A stretch of 64,000 nt of DNA, taken from Micromonospora sp. C95 (lineage in GTDB: Bacteria > Actinomycetota > Actinomycetes > Mycobacteriales > Micromonosporaceae). The stretch is from NCBI RefSeq assembly GCF_018070465.1, contig NZ_JAGPXT010000026.1, positions 1 to 64,000 of the forward strand, written 5' to 3'. Shown here one piece after another: positions 16,828-25,179 of the stretch. The position numbers were made by a program, and so were the translations under genes. Under the pieces are notes generated by a model, which was not told the DNA's origin, searched no databases, and worked only from the letters and a program-made list of their open reading frames with translations. The stretch's first letter is position 1; each line of letters starts with the position of its first letter.

Positions 16828-18585
16828 GTGACCACCGTCGCACCCAAGCCGGTCGTGACCCGGCCCTGGCCGGTCCGGGAGCCGGTCAAGGGGTCGGCCA
16901 TCGCGCGGCTGCTGCGGACCACGGACGCGAAGCAGATCGGGATCATGTACATGGTCACCGCGTTCGTGTTCTTCATGATCGGTGGCCTGATGGCCCTGAT
17001 CATGCGGGCCGAGCTGGCCCGGCCCGGCCTGCAGTTCCTGTCGCCTGAGCAGTACAACCAGCTGTTCACGATGCACGGCACGATCATGCTGCTGTTCTTC
17101 GCGACGCCCATCGTGTTCGCGTTCGGCAACTACGTGGTGCCCATCCAGATCGGTGCTCCCGACGTCTCCTTCCCGCGACTGAACAGCTTCGCCTACTGGC
17201 TGTACCTGTTCGGCGGCACCATGGCCACCGCTGGCTTCCTCACCCCGGGTGGCGCGGCGGACTTCGGCTGGACCGCCTACACGCCGCTGAGCACCGTCGA
17301 GCACTCCCCGGGTGTCGGCGCCAACATGTGGGTGGTCGGTCTGGCCATCTCCGGTCTGGGCACCATCCTCGGTGCGGTCAACCTGATCACCACGATCCTG
17401 ACCCTGCGCGCGCCGGGCATGACCATGTTCCGGATGCCGATCTTCACCTGGAACATGCTGGTCACCAGCCTCCTGGTGATCCTGGTCTTCCCGCTGCTGG
17501 CGGCCGCGCTGTTCGCGCTGGCCGCCGACCGGTTGCTGGGTGCGCACGTGTACAGCCCGGAGACCGGCGGGCCGATGCTGTGGCAGCACCTGTTCTGGTT
17601 CTTCGGCCACCCCGAGGTCTACATCATCGCGCTGCCGTTCTTCGGCATCATCAGCGAGATCATCCCGGTCTTCTCCCGTAAGCCGATCTTCGGTTACAAG
17701 GGCCTGGTCGCCGCCACCATCGCCATCGCCGGCCTGTCGATGAGCGTCTGGGCGCACCACATGTTCGCCACCGGTCAGGTGCTGCTGCCGTTCTTCAGCT
17801 TCCTGAGCTACCTGATCGCCGTACCGACCGGCATGAAGTTCTTCAACTGGATCGGCACCATGTGGCGGGGGCAGATCAGCTTCGAGTCGCCGATGCTGTT
17901 CTCCCTCGGCTTCCTGGTCACCTTCCTCTTCGGTGGTCTGACCGGAGTGCTGCTGGCCGCCCCGCCGCTGGACTTCCACCTGCACGACTCCTACTTCGTG
18001 GTGGCGCACTTCCACTACGTGCTCTTCGGCACGATCGTCTTCGCGGTCTTCGCCGGGATCTACTTCTGGTTCCCGAAGATGTTCGGCCGGATGCTCGACG
18101 AGCGACTCGCCAAGATTCACTTCTGGCTCACCATGATCGGCTTCCACACCACGTTCCTGATCCAGCACTGGCTGGGCAGCGAGGGCATGCCCCGGCGGTA
18201 CGCCGACTACCTGCCCATCGACGAATTCACCACGCTGAACATGATCTCCACGATCGGCGCGTTCATCACCGGTATCTCGACGTTGCCGTTCATCTACAAC
18301 TGCTGGAAGTCGTACAAGGCCGGCCCGGTGGTCGAGGTCGACGACCCGTGGGGTCACGGCAACTCGCTCGAATGGGCGACCAGTTCGCCGCCGCCGCTGC
18401 GCAACTTCGACCGGATGCCGCGGATCCGCTCCGAGCGGCCGGCCTTCGACCACAAGTTCCCCGAGCTGGCTGCCGGGCAGACCCTGGCCGGTCCGCCCGA
18501 GGGCGGTTCCAGGCCGCTGACCAGCGAGTCCGACGGTGGTGCCAGCTACACCGAGGACGTGGCCAGCGACACCGACCGCCGCTGA
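16828..18585 (+). CDS. ctaD: Cytochrome c oxidase subunit I
   Basis: A 585-residue integral membrane protein, the catalytic subunit of the aa3-type terminal oxidase that reduces O2 and pumps protons. It has about 12 transmembrane helices. The low-spin haem ligand region is LFTMHGTIMLLFFATP, the CuB site begins at FFGHPEVYIIALP with the following WAHHMFATGQ, and the haem a3/haem a ligand pair is in VVAHFHYVLFG. The GTG at 16828 has AACCGGAGG at ideal spacing; an earlier in-frame start at 16792 is not needed. The polar C-terminal tail extends ~50 residues past the last helix. Other oxidase subunits are not beside it, as is common for one of several ctaD copies in actinobacteria. Confidence 0.97.
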   Translation: MTTVAPKPVVTRPWPVREPVKGSAIARLLRTTDAKQIGIMYMVTAFVFFMIGGLMALIMRAELARPGLQFLSPEQYNQLFTMHGTIMLLFFATPIVFAFGNYVVPIQIGAPDVSFPRLNSFAYWLYLFGGTMATAGFLTPGGAADFGWTAYTPLSTVEHSPGVGANMWVVGLAISGLGTILGAVNLITTILTLRAPGMTMFRMPIFTWNMLVTSLLVILVFPLLAAALFALAADRLLGAHVYSPETGGPMLWQHLFWFFGHPEVYIIALPFFGIISEIIPVFSRKPIFGYKGLVAATIAIAGLSMSVWAHHMFATGQVLLPFFSFLSYLIAVPTGMKFFNWIGTMWRGQISFESPMLFSLGFLVTFLFGGLTGVLLAAPPLDFHLHDSYFVVAHFHYVLFGTIVFAVFAGIYFWFPKMFGRMLDERLAKIHFWLTMIGFHTTFLIQHWLGSEGMPRRYADYLPIDEFTTLNMISTIGAFITGISTLPFIYNCWKSYKAGPVVEVDDPWGHGNSLEWATSSPPPLRNFDRMPRIRSERPAFDHKFPELAAGQTLAGPPEGGSRPLTSESDGGASYTEDVASDTDRR

Positions 18586-18600
18586 CCCACCGCGTCGCAC

Positions 18601-18638
18601 GACGGGCGCCGATCCCCACACCGGGGTCGGCGCCCGTC
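18601..18638 (+). terminator. Strong hairpin after ctaD
   Basis: GACGGGCGCCGATCCCC (18601-18617) pairs with GGGGTCGGCGCCCGTC (18623-18638), a 16-bp stem with a single bulged T and a short loop, 15 bases after the ctaD stop. It is a clear intrinsic terminator candidate. Confidence 0.85.
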
Positions 18639-19101
18639 TCGTCCTTCCCCTGCCGAGGGCCGAGGCTGGTATCAGGTCCGCGACCCCATCCGCGCCACTA
18701 CCGCCGCATCGGGTGTCGCTCTCCGTGACAAGCAGTCATGGCGCCGAGTTGTGCACTCTGCGTGATGGCCCTGGAATGAAACCCATCTGTCCCCTTCCGT
18801 CCTTTGCTCTGCTTCAACCCACGCAATAGCGGTTGAGCTGCTGTGATGTGGCGGCTCGGTGAGGGCGTGCCGGCCGATGCGACACGGTCCGTAATCCATT
18901 GCGTCGGTTGAAGCAGAGCAAAGGCAGCGGATAGGGGAGGTGGGGGTGGGGCGGATGGTCACGCAAAGTCACCACCAGGTCTGGCTCGGCGACACGGCGC
19001 CAGCGGCGGTGATCCGCTGGCCGCTCGGCGATTTGCCCGGTGTGCGGTGATCTGCCGTGCCGTCTAGCGATCTGCTGGCCGGGTGGCGCGTCGGGAGTGG
19101 G
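18639..19101. other. Non-coding gap between ctaD and the MFS gene
   Basis: These ~460 bases lie between two genes that end toward each other. Apart from the inverted-repeat element at 18781-18945 I see no gene: short frames here lack third-position GC bias and ribosome-binding sites, and base composition is lower in GC than the neighbours. Confidence 0.6.
18781..18945. repeat. Long inverted-repeat element in the ctaD-MFS gap
   Basis: Bases 18801-18827 and 18898-18924 are reverse complements over 27 positions with one mismatch (core CCTTTGCTCTGCTTCAACC). Weaker complementarity continues outward (CCCATCTGTCCCCTTCCG against the complement of the stretch ending near 18945), giving arms of ~45 bp around a 70-nt centre. 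There is no open frame inside. It could be a small non-autonomous element, an extragenic palindrome or a structured RNA; no flanking target duplication is evident. Confidence 0.6.
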
Positions 19102-20340
19102 TCAGGAGGCGGCCGGGGTGAGGGAGGGCGCGGTGTGCTCGTCGCCGGGGCGGGTGGTGGCCGCGATGTCCGCGCGGCGGTGGCGCAGCTCGATCGGCAG
19201 CACCGCGAGGGCCACCAGGGCACCGATCGCGCCGGTGACCGCGAACCCCCACAGCGGTGCCGAGGCGTCGATGACCGCGCCGGCCAGTGGGGCACCCACC
19301 GCGATGCCGACGGTGACCGCCGAGCCGTGCAGGCCCATCGCCTCACCGCGTACGCCGGCCGGTGCGAGCCGGCTGACGGTGTCGGAGGTCGCCGCGATGG
19401 TCGGCGCGCAGAGCGCTCCCGCCGGGATCAACGCCAGGCAGAGCAGCCACCAGTGGGAGCCGCCCAGTCCGACGGGGATGGTGCAGAGGCTCAACAGGCC
19501 CATCAGTGCCACCGGCGAGAACGAGCGGCGGACCGCGCCGTAGGCGAATCCGCCCAGCAGGGACGCCACCGCCCAGACGGAGAGCACCGCGCCGGTGAAG
19601 CCGGCGTCGCCGCTCTCCCGCAGCACCGCGATGACCGCCACGTCGGTGCCGCCCAACACCAGGGTCGCCGCCGCGCTGACCGCGAACACGGCGACCAGGC
19701 GCGAGGTCAGCCACTGCCGCCGCGCCACCCGTGGCTGCGGGCCCGTCGACGTCTCGGCCGCGCTGCGTACCGGCGGATTGAGCAGCCACAGCACCACCCC
19801 GGCGACGACGATGCCGGCACCGACGAGGTAGAGCGTGAGGCGGGCGGAGATGGTGGTGACACCCACCGTGGCCAGGGCGGGACCGATCATGAACGACAGC
19901 TCGACCGACATCGAGTCCAGGGCGTACGCCGGCCGACGCTTCTCCGGCGGTACCAGCGCGGCGACGGACTGCCGGATCACCGAGAAGATTGGCAGCGCCA
20001 ACAGGCCGGCCAGGAAGGCCGCCGGCAGCAGCAGGTAGTACGACAGCACCGGTGCGGTCGACCAGAAGGCGGCCTCGGCGACGGTGGTGAGAACCAGCAC
20101 GGGCCGCAGGCCACGACGGTCCACCAGGCGGCCGAGCAGCGGGCCGCCGACCGCGGCGCCGACGGTGATCGCCGCGCCCACCAGACCGGCCGCACCGTAC
20201 CCGCGCCCCAGGTCCTGCACGACGTAGAACGTGAGCGTGACGCCGGTGGCGGTCAGCGGAACCCGCGCCAGCACCGCGACGAGCAGCAGCGACCGCAGGC
20301 CGGGCAGGGCGAGCGCCTCCCGGTAAGGCTTCATGTTCAC
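19102..20340 (-). CDS. MFS transporter
   Basis: A 412-residue major facilitator superfamily protein with 12 predicted helices. The A-loop signature between helices 2 and 3 reads GGPLLGRLVDRRGLRPVLV, and a second-half counterpart is weaker. It opens at a GTG at 20340 or the ATG two codons later (20334). The C-terminal ~35 residues are hydrophilic. It is likely a drug or small-molecule exporter of the DHA1-like kind, but substrate prediction is not possible. It lies 65 bases downstream of the nicotinamidase gene in the same direction and may be the last gene of the LuxR-pncB-pncA run, which would be compatible with transport of a pyridine compound (inference). Confidence 0.9.
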   Translation of the reverse strand: MNMKPYREALALPGLRSLLLVAVLARVPLTATGVTLTFYVVQDLGRGYGAAGLVGAAITVGAAVGGPLLGRLVDRRGLRPVLVLTTVAEAAFWSTAPVLSYYLLLPAAFLAGLLALPIFSVIRQSVAALVPPEKRRPAYALDSMSVELSFMIGPALATVGVTTISARLTLYLVGAGIVVAGVVLWLLNPPVRSAAETSTGPQPRVARRQWLTSRLVAVFAVSAAATLVLGGTDVAVIAVLRESGDAGFTGAVLSVWAVASLLGGFAYGAVRRSFSPVALMGLLSLCTIPVGLGGSHWWLLCLALIPAGALCAPTIAATSDTVSRLAPAGVRGEAMGLHGSAVTVGIAVGAPLAGAVIDASAPLWGFAVTGAIGALVALAVLPIELRHRRADIAATTRPGDEHTAPSLTPAAS

Positions 20341-20405
20341 GTCGGTCCGTACCTCCGCCGGACATCCTCGACCCGCGGCGCGACGGCTGCCAACGAATTA
20401 ACGCC

Positions 20406-20987
20406 TCATGCGGCCTTGATCACAGGGGCGCCGGATGTGGTGATTCCGGCCCCCTCGAACGCGCGCAACGCGACGTCCGTGGTGTCCGGCGCGACGGCCG
20501 CCGTCAGGTCCAGCAGCACGCTTGTGGCGAAACCCTCCCGGGCGGCGTCCAGCGCGGTCGCCCGCACGCAGTGGTCGGTGGCGATGCCGACTACGTCCAC
20601 CCGGGCCACGCCGCGTCGTCGCAGCCAGTCGGCCAGACCCTCGCCGTCGTCGGCGTGCCCCTCGAACCCGGAGTACGCGGCGGCGTACTCGCCCTTGTGA
20701 AAGATCGCCTCGATCCGGTCGGTGGCCAGCTCCGGGTGGAACTCGGAGCCGGGCGTGCCGACCACGCAGTGCCGGGGCCAGGTGCTCACGTAGTCCGGCG
20801 AGTCGGCGAAGTGCGTGCCGGGGTCGATGTGGTAGTCCTTCGTCGCGACGACGTGATCCCAGCGGTCCGGCTCGGTGGCCAGCAGCCGGGAGATCCCGGC
20901 CGCCACTCCCGCTCCGCCGGCCACGGCCAGCGAGCCGCCCTCGCAGAAGTCCTTCTGCACGTCCACGATGATCAGCGCGTTGCTCAC
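20406..20987 (-). CDS. pncA: Nicotinamidase
   Basis: A 193-residue isochorismatase-fold amidase that converts nicotinamide to nicotinate in NAD salvage; the same activity activates pyrazinamide. The catalytic triad is visible: Asp9 (ALIIVDVQKDF), Lys98 (EAIFHKGEY) and Cys140 (GIATDHCVRATALDA). The metal ligands match Asp51, His53 and His59 in KDYHIDPGTHF, with His73 as the fourth. The GTG at 20987 starts the conserved block and has GAGG just upstream; the longer open frame to 21086 enters pncB. It begins 14 bases after the stop of pncB, so the two salvage steps are co-transcribed. Confidence 0.95.
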   Translation of the reverse strand: MSNALIIVDVQKDFCEGGSLAVAGGAGVAAGISRLLATEPDRWDHVVATKDYHIDPGTHFADSPDYVSTWPRHCVVGTPGSEFHPELATDRIEAIFHKGEYAAAYSGFEGHADDGEGLADWLRRRGVARVDVVGIATDHCVRATALDAAREGFATSVLLDLTAAVAPDTTDVALRAFEGAGITTSGAPVIKAA

Positions 20988-21001
20988 CGACCTCACTCCT
21001 C

Positions 21002-22288
21002 TCACTCGGCGGGTACCACGGTGACCGGGATGGCCGGATCGCCCGCGGAGAGCTTGAGACCCTCCCACGGGATAGAGATCAGGCACTGCCGCAGGTGCTC
21101 CCGCGACTCGTCGAGCGTCGGCAGGGCCATCGGCTCGCCATCCACGACGTACGACCGTTGCAGCAGCCGGTCGTTGGGGCGGTGGTCCGGCACCCCCTGC
21201 GGTACGACGATCTCCTCGGTGGCCGTACCGGTCGGCTTGTGCCGGCGGACGGCGACCTTGCGCCCGCCGATGGTCGCCTTCTGCTCGGACCGTTTGACCA
21301 CCGGGCGGCCCTCGACCTCGACCAACTTGTAGACCAGCCCGGCGGTGGGCGCGCCGGAACCGGTCACCACGGCGGTGCCCGCGCCGTACATGTCCACCGG
21401 CTCGGCGGCCAACGCCGCGATGGCGTACTCGTCGAGGTCACCCGAAACGATGATCTTCGTTTCGGTGGCGCCGAGAGAGTCCAGCAGCTGCCGTGACTGC
21501 TGGGCGATCACGGCCAGGTCGCCGGAGTCGATGCGGACCGCCCGCAGCTCCGGCCCGGCCACCTCGATCGCGTTGCGGATGCCCTGGCTGATGTCGTACG
21601 TGTCGACCAGCAGCGTGGTGTCCTTGCCCAGCGTGGCGACCTGCGAGGCGAACGCGGCCCGCTCGTCGTCGTGCAGCAGGGTGAAGGCGTGCGCGGCGGT
21701 GCCGGCGGTGGGAATGCCGTACCGCTGGCCGGCGGCCAGGTTGGAGGTGAACCGGAAGCCGGCCAGATAGGCCGCCCGGGCCGCGGCGACCGCCGCCTCC
21801 TCGTGCGCCCGCCGCGAGCCCATCTCGATGAGCGCCCGGCCGCGGGCGGCGGTGACCATCCGCGCCGCGGCGGCAGCCACCGCGCAGTCGTGGTTGAGCA
21901 CCGACAGCACAAGCGTCTCCAGCACCACGCACTCGGCGAAGCCGCCGGAGACGGTCAGGATCGGCGAGCCGGGGAAGAAGAGCTCGCCCTCGGCGTACCC
22001 GTCGATCTCGCCGGTGAACCGGTACCGGGACAGCCATTCGGCCCCCGGCTCGTCCACCACTCCGGTGCGGCGTAGGTACTCGATCTCGGCCGGGTCGAAG
22101 CGGAACGCCCGGATCAGGTCGACCAGGCGTGCGGTGCCGGCGACCACGCCGTACCGGCGGCCGGCGGGCAGCCGCCGGCTGAACACCTCGAACACGCAGC
22201 GCCGGTCAGCCGTGCCGTCGCGCAGGGCGGCGCTGACCATGGTCAGCTCGTAGTGGTCGGTCAGCAGCGCGGGACGAAGGGTGTGCAC
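21002..22288 (-). CDS. pncB: Nicotinate phosphoribosyltransferase
   Basis: A 428-residue enzyme that joins nicotinate to PRPP to give nicotinate mononucleotide, consuming ATP, in NAD salvage. The N-terminal block LLTDHYELTMVSAAL and the later segments VFEVFSRRLPAGRRYGV, GTAAHAFTLLHDDE, VRIDSGDLA and IIVSGDLDEYAIAAL are typical of the family and hold the phosphoribosyl-binding residues. The chain is near the usual length (~430). It sits 16 bases downstream of the LuxR-type regulator gene and just upstream of pncA. A pncB gene opposite clpS is also the arrangement in mycobacteria (Rv1330c). Confidence 0.95.
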   Translation of the reverse strand: MHTLRPALLTDHYELTMVSAALRDGTADRRCVFEVFSRRLPAGRRYGVVAGTARLVDLIRAFRFDPAEIEYLRRTGVVDEPGAEWLSRYRFTGEIDGYAEGELFFPGSPILTVSGGFAECVVLETLVLSVLNHDCAVAAAAARMVTAARGRALIEMGSRRAHEEAAVAAARAAYLAGFRFTSNLAAGQRYGIPTAGTAAHAFTLLHDDERAAFASQVATLGKDTTLLVDTYDISQGIRNAIEVAGPELRAVRIDSGDLAVIAQQSRQLLDSLGATETKIIVSGDLDEYAIAALAAEPVDMYGAGTAVVTGSGAPTAGLVYKLVEVEGRPVVKRSEQKATIGGRKVAVRRHKPTGTATEEIVVPQGVPDHRPNDRLLQRSYVVDGEPMALPTLDESREHLRQCLISIPWEGLKLSAGDPAIPVTVVPAE

Positions 22289-22304
22289 CCACTCAGACTA
22301 GGGT

Positions 22305-24980
22305 TCACATCGCCGTCGTGCCGTCGTGCCCCGGGATCGTGCCGAGGGCCATGCGCAGCTCCGCCCGGCTGGTCACCCCGAGCTTGGTGTACACGCGTTG
22401 CAGGTGGTTCTCCACCGTGCGGGCGGAGAGAAACAGCTGCTCGGCGATGGCGCGGCTGGTGCCGCCGACCGCCGCGAGCCGCGCCACCTGCCACTCCCGG
22501 TCGGTCAACGTCGGGGTGGCCGCCTGGAGCGCCGGAGTGTGCACCATGTCACACCCGGCGAGCAGCGCGCCGAGCCGTTGCCGGGCCTGCCCGACCTCGG
22601 GCGAGCGACGCTGCCGCAACAGGTGCACGGCCTCCGCTACGGCCTCGGCGGCAAGCAGGTCGAGCCCCCGCTCCGCCAAACCGTCGGCGGCACTGAGCAA
22701 CCCCTCCGGCAGGCCGTCGGCCGACGCCCGCGCATGCCGAGCCAGCAGCGGCGGCAACTCCCCGTCGACCTGCTCGGACAGCTCGGTCAACCGCTGCGCC
22801 ACGGTGCGGCGATCGCCGTCGGAACACCTCGGACCGGTCTGCGCTCCGGCCTGCCCCAGCCGCACCAGGTCGTGCAGCACCAGGGCCTCGTGCCCGGCGA
22901 AGCCGTCCGCGCGCAGCCGGTCCACCAGGGCGTGCAGCCGCTTCACCGCGGTGGCGGTCTCACCACCGGCAGCCAGCGTCGCCGCCCGGGCCTGTTCCAG
23001 CCATGGGTACAGCACCACCATGGTCGGCGAGTGCAGGCGGTCGGCCTCGGCCATCGCCTCGGCGGCCTGCCGGGCGTCGCCACGCAACGCGGCGGCCTGG
23101 GCCCGCTCCGACTGGGCCAGGCCCGCGTAGACCCGGCTGGTCGCCAGTACCGCGCAGGCACTGAGCGCGGCCTGCAACGCGCTGTCGCTGCGTCCGCGCA
23201 GCCGCGCCGCGTACGCCCGCAGGATCGCCAGGTAGCCGGTGCCGAGCCGGAAGTCACCCGCGTCGGCGAGGTCGGCGAACTCGTCGGCCACCAGCGCGTC
23301 GATGCCGGCGAGATCGCCGGAGAGGGCCAGCCGGGTGCCTCGGGCCAGCTCCACCGCCAGTTGCAGGTACGGCATGTCGGCCCGCCAGCTGGCCACCTTC
23401 GCCTGCACCAGGTCCACCGCGGAGGCGCTGCGGCACAGCTGCCCCTGCACGGCCTGTAGGTGTGCGATCGTGCAGCGGGCCAGCTCGCGGGCGGCGACAC
23501 TGGCCGCCGGCCGGTCCAGCACGCCCTGCGCGAGCCGAAGCGCGGCCGGCGCGTCCAGCCGGTGCAGCCGCATGATCGCCTCGAAGGCGCGGACCCGAGC
23601 CTGGGCGGCGGCGTCGGTCAGCTTCGTGCCCTCGGCGGCGATCTCCTCCACGGTGGACGCCTGGCTCAGCCCCCAGTAGCTGACCATGCCGCGTACGGTC
23701 AGCCACCGGCTGAGCCGTTCCTCCTGACCCGCGTCGGTGGCGACGGCGTCGAGCACGCCGAGCGCCTCGGCCGGCCGGTCGGCGAACATCAGAATGGTGG
23801 CCAGCAGTTCGGCCGCGTCGAAGCCGCCACCGGCGTCGAGCGCCGCGCGGGCCAGCCGGGTCGCCAGGGGTACGTCGTAACGGGCGAACGCCTCACCGGC
23901 GGCGGCGATCAGCATCGCCGGGTCCTGCGCGGTGCCGGAGGCCAGTCGCCACCTCGCCACCCGCAGCAGATCCTCCCGCCGTCGCTTGCCGACCTTCTCC
24001 AGCAGGTCCGCCAGGTGCGCCTGCAACCGGCGGGTCCGGCTCACCGGGCACTGCCGGCGTACCACCTCGCCGTAGAGCGGGTGCGCCAGCCGGACGTCGA
24101 GGCGCCGGTCGGACTCCACCATGGTGATCAGGCCGCGTTCCTCGGCGTACTCCACGTCGTGCTGTTCCACGGCCTGGTGCAACAGCCGCAGGCCGAGCGG
24201 CTCGCCGAACGCGACCAGCTCGACCACCGCCCGTACGCCGGAGGTGAGCTGGCCGATCCGGATGTCGATCAGCTCGGTCAGGCTGGGCGCCAGCTCCAGC
24301 CGGCCCGTCCAGGTCCAGACGCCGTACCGCTCGACCAGTTCACCGCTGTTGGTGGCCGCGTGCACCAGCTCGCGCAGCAGCAACGGGTTGCCGGCGCTGA
24401 GCCGACCCAGGCGGTCGGTGGAGCCGCTGTCCACCTGACCGCCGACGATGGCGGTCAGCATCGCGGCGGTCTCGTCCGGTGGCATCGGGCCCAGCTCCGC
24501 CCGCTCCACCAGGCCATCTGTCCACAGTGCGCGGATCGGCAGCGGGATCTGCTCCCCGTCGCGCAGGGTGCCGACCACGGAGGCGTTCTCCGCGCGGGCC
24601 ACCAGGTGCACCAACGCGGCCGACGGCGGATCGAGCAGGTGCGCGTCATCGACCGCGAGGACGATCCGCCGCCCGGCGGCCTGCTGCTGCAACACGTCGA
24701 CGGCCCAGCGCAGGATGCCGGCCGGTGACAGCCCCTGCGGCTGCTCCGGCAGCACCTGGACCAGGCCGCCGAAGGCCATCGCGGAGGTGGTGGCGCTGGC
24801 CGCGATCCGCCAGACCGCGTACTCGTCGCCGGGCAACGCCTCGACACCTTCGTGCAACAGCCGGCTCTTGCCGATGCCGGCGCTGCCGGTGAAGAGGACT
24901 CCCCGGCCACGCACGCCGGCCACCGCCATCCGGAGACGGTCGAGTTGCTCAGCCCGGCCCACGAAGCTCCACCGACTCAT
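22305..24980 (-). CDS. Large ATP-binding LuxR-family regulator (LAL/MalT type)
   Basis: An 891-residue regulator. Residues ~5-180 form an AAA/STAND ATPase (FVGRAEQLDRLRMAV, Walker A GSAGIGKSR, Walker B IVLAVDDAHLL). A long helical-repeat middle probably senses a ligand or partner. The last ~65 residues are a LuxR-type helix-turn-helix (LTDREWQVARLAAVGGTSRA, TVENHLQRVYTKLGV). The ATG at 24980 opens the conserved block; upstream in-frame codons to 25427 run into the divergent gene and lack family character. It is 16 bases upstream of pncB, so its transcript likely includes pncB and pncA. Whether it controls NAD salvage or the divergent GTPase-like gene is unknown. Confidence 0.92.
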   Translation of the reverse strand: MSRWSFVGRAEQLDRLRMAVAGVRGRGVLFTGSAGIGKSRLLHEGVEALPGDEYAVWRIAASATTSAMAFGGLVQVLPEQPQGLSPAGILRWAVDVLQQQAAGRRIVLAVDDAHLLDPPSAALVHLVARAENASVVGTLRDGEQIPLPIRALWTDGLVERAELGPMPPDETAAMLTAIVGGQVDSGSTDRLGRLSAGNPLLLRELVHAATNSGELVERYGVWTWTGRLELAPSLTELIDIRIGQLTSGVRAVVELVAFGEPLGLRLLHQAVEQHDVEYAEERGLITMVESDRRLDVRLAHPLYGEVVRRQCPVSRTRRLQAHLADLLEKVGKRRREDLLRVARWRLASGTAQDPAMLIAAAGEAFARYDVPLATRLARAALDAGGGFDAAELLATILMFADRPAEALGVLDAVATDAGQEERLSRWLTVRGMVSYWGLSQASTVEEIAAEGTKLTDAAAQARVRAFEAIMRLHRLDAPAALRLAQGVLDRPAASVAARELARCTIAHLQAVQGQLCRSASAVDLVQAKVASWRADMPYLQLAVELARGTRLALSGDLAGIDALVADEFADLADAGDFRLGTGYLAILRAYAARLRGRSDSALQAALSACAVLATSRVYAGLAQSERAQAAALRGDARQAAEAMAEADRLHSPTMVVLYPWLEQARAATLAAGGETATAVKRLHALVDRLRADGFAGHEALVLHDLVRLGQAGAQTGPRCSDGDRRTVAQRLTELSEQVDGELPPLLARHARASADGLPEGLLSAADGLAERGLDLLAAEAVAEAVHLLRQRRSPEVGQARQRLGALLAGCDMVHTPALQAATPTLTDREWQVARLAAVGGTSRAIAEQLFLSARTVENHLQRVYTKLGVTSRAELRMALGTIPGHDGTTAM

Positions 24981-25179
24981 TCGCGCAGCATATCGACGGA
25001 ACTGTGGCCCGTACGGCAGCGCGCGAGGGGGAACTTGAGTAGTTGTAGAGTTACCGGTGAGTATCGCAATTGTCCCGTTCCCGGCGCTCGCCCCCTTACC
25101 CTTCCGGAATCCGAGTGTCGACACCGGATGCTCACTGCGGCCGGCTCGCCGGTCGCCCTGCCTCGGAGGCCGCCGCCTG

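Noticed and set aside
16711..18621. 636-residue open frame on the minus strand
   Set aside because: It is antisense to ctaD, rich in His, Arg, Asp, Gly and Gln as expected from a shadow of a high-GC gene, and has no motifs. The plus-strand ctaD has full family signatures.
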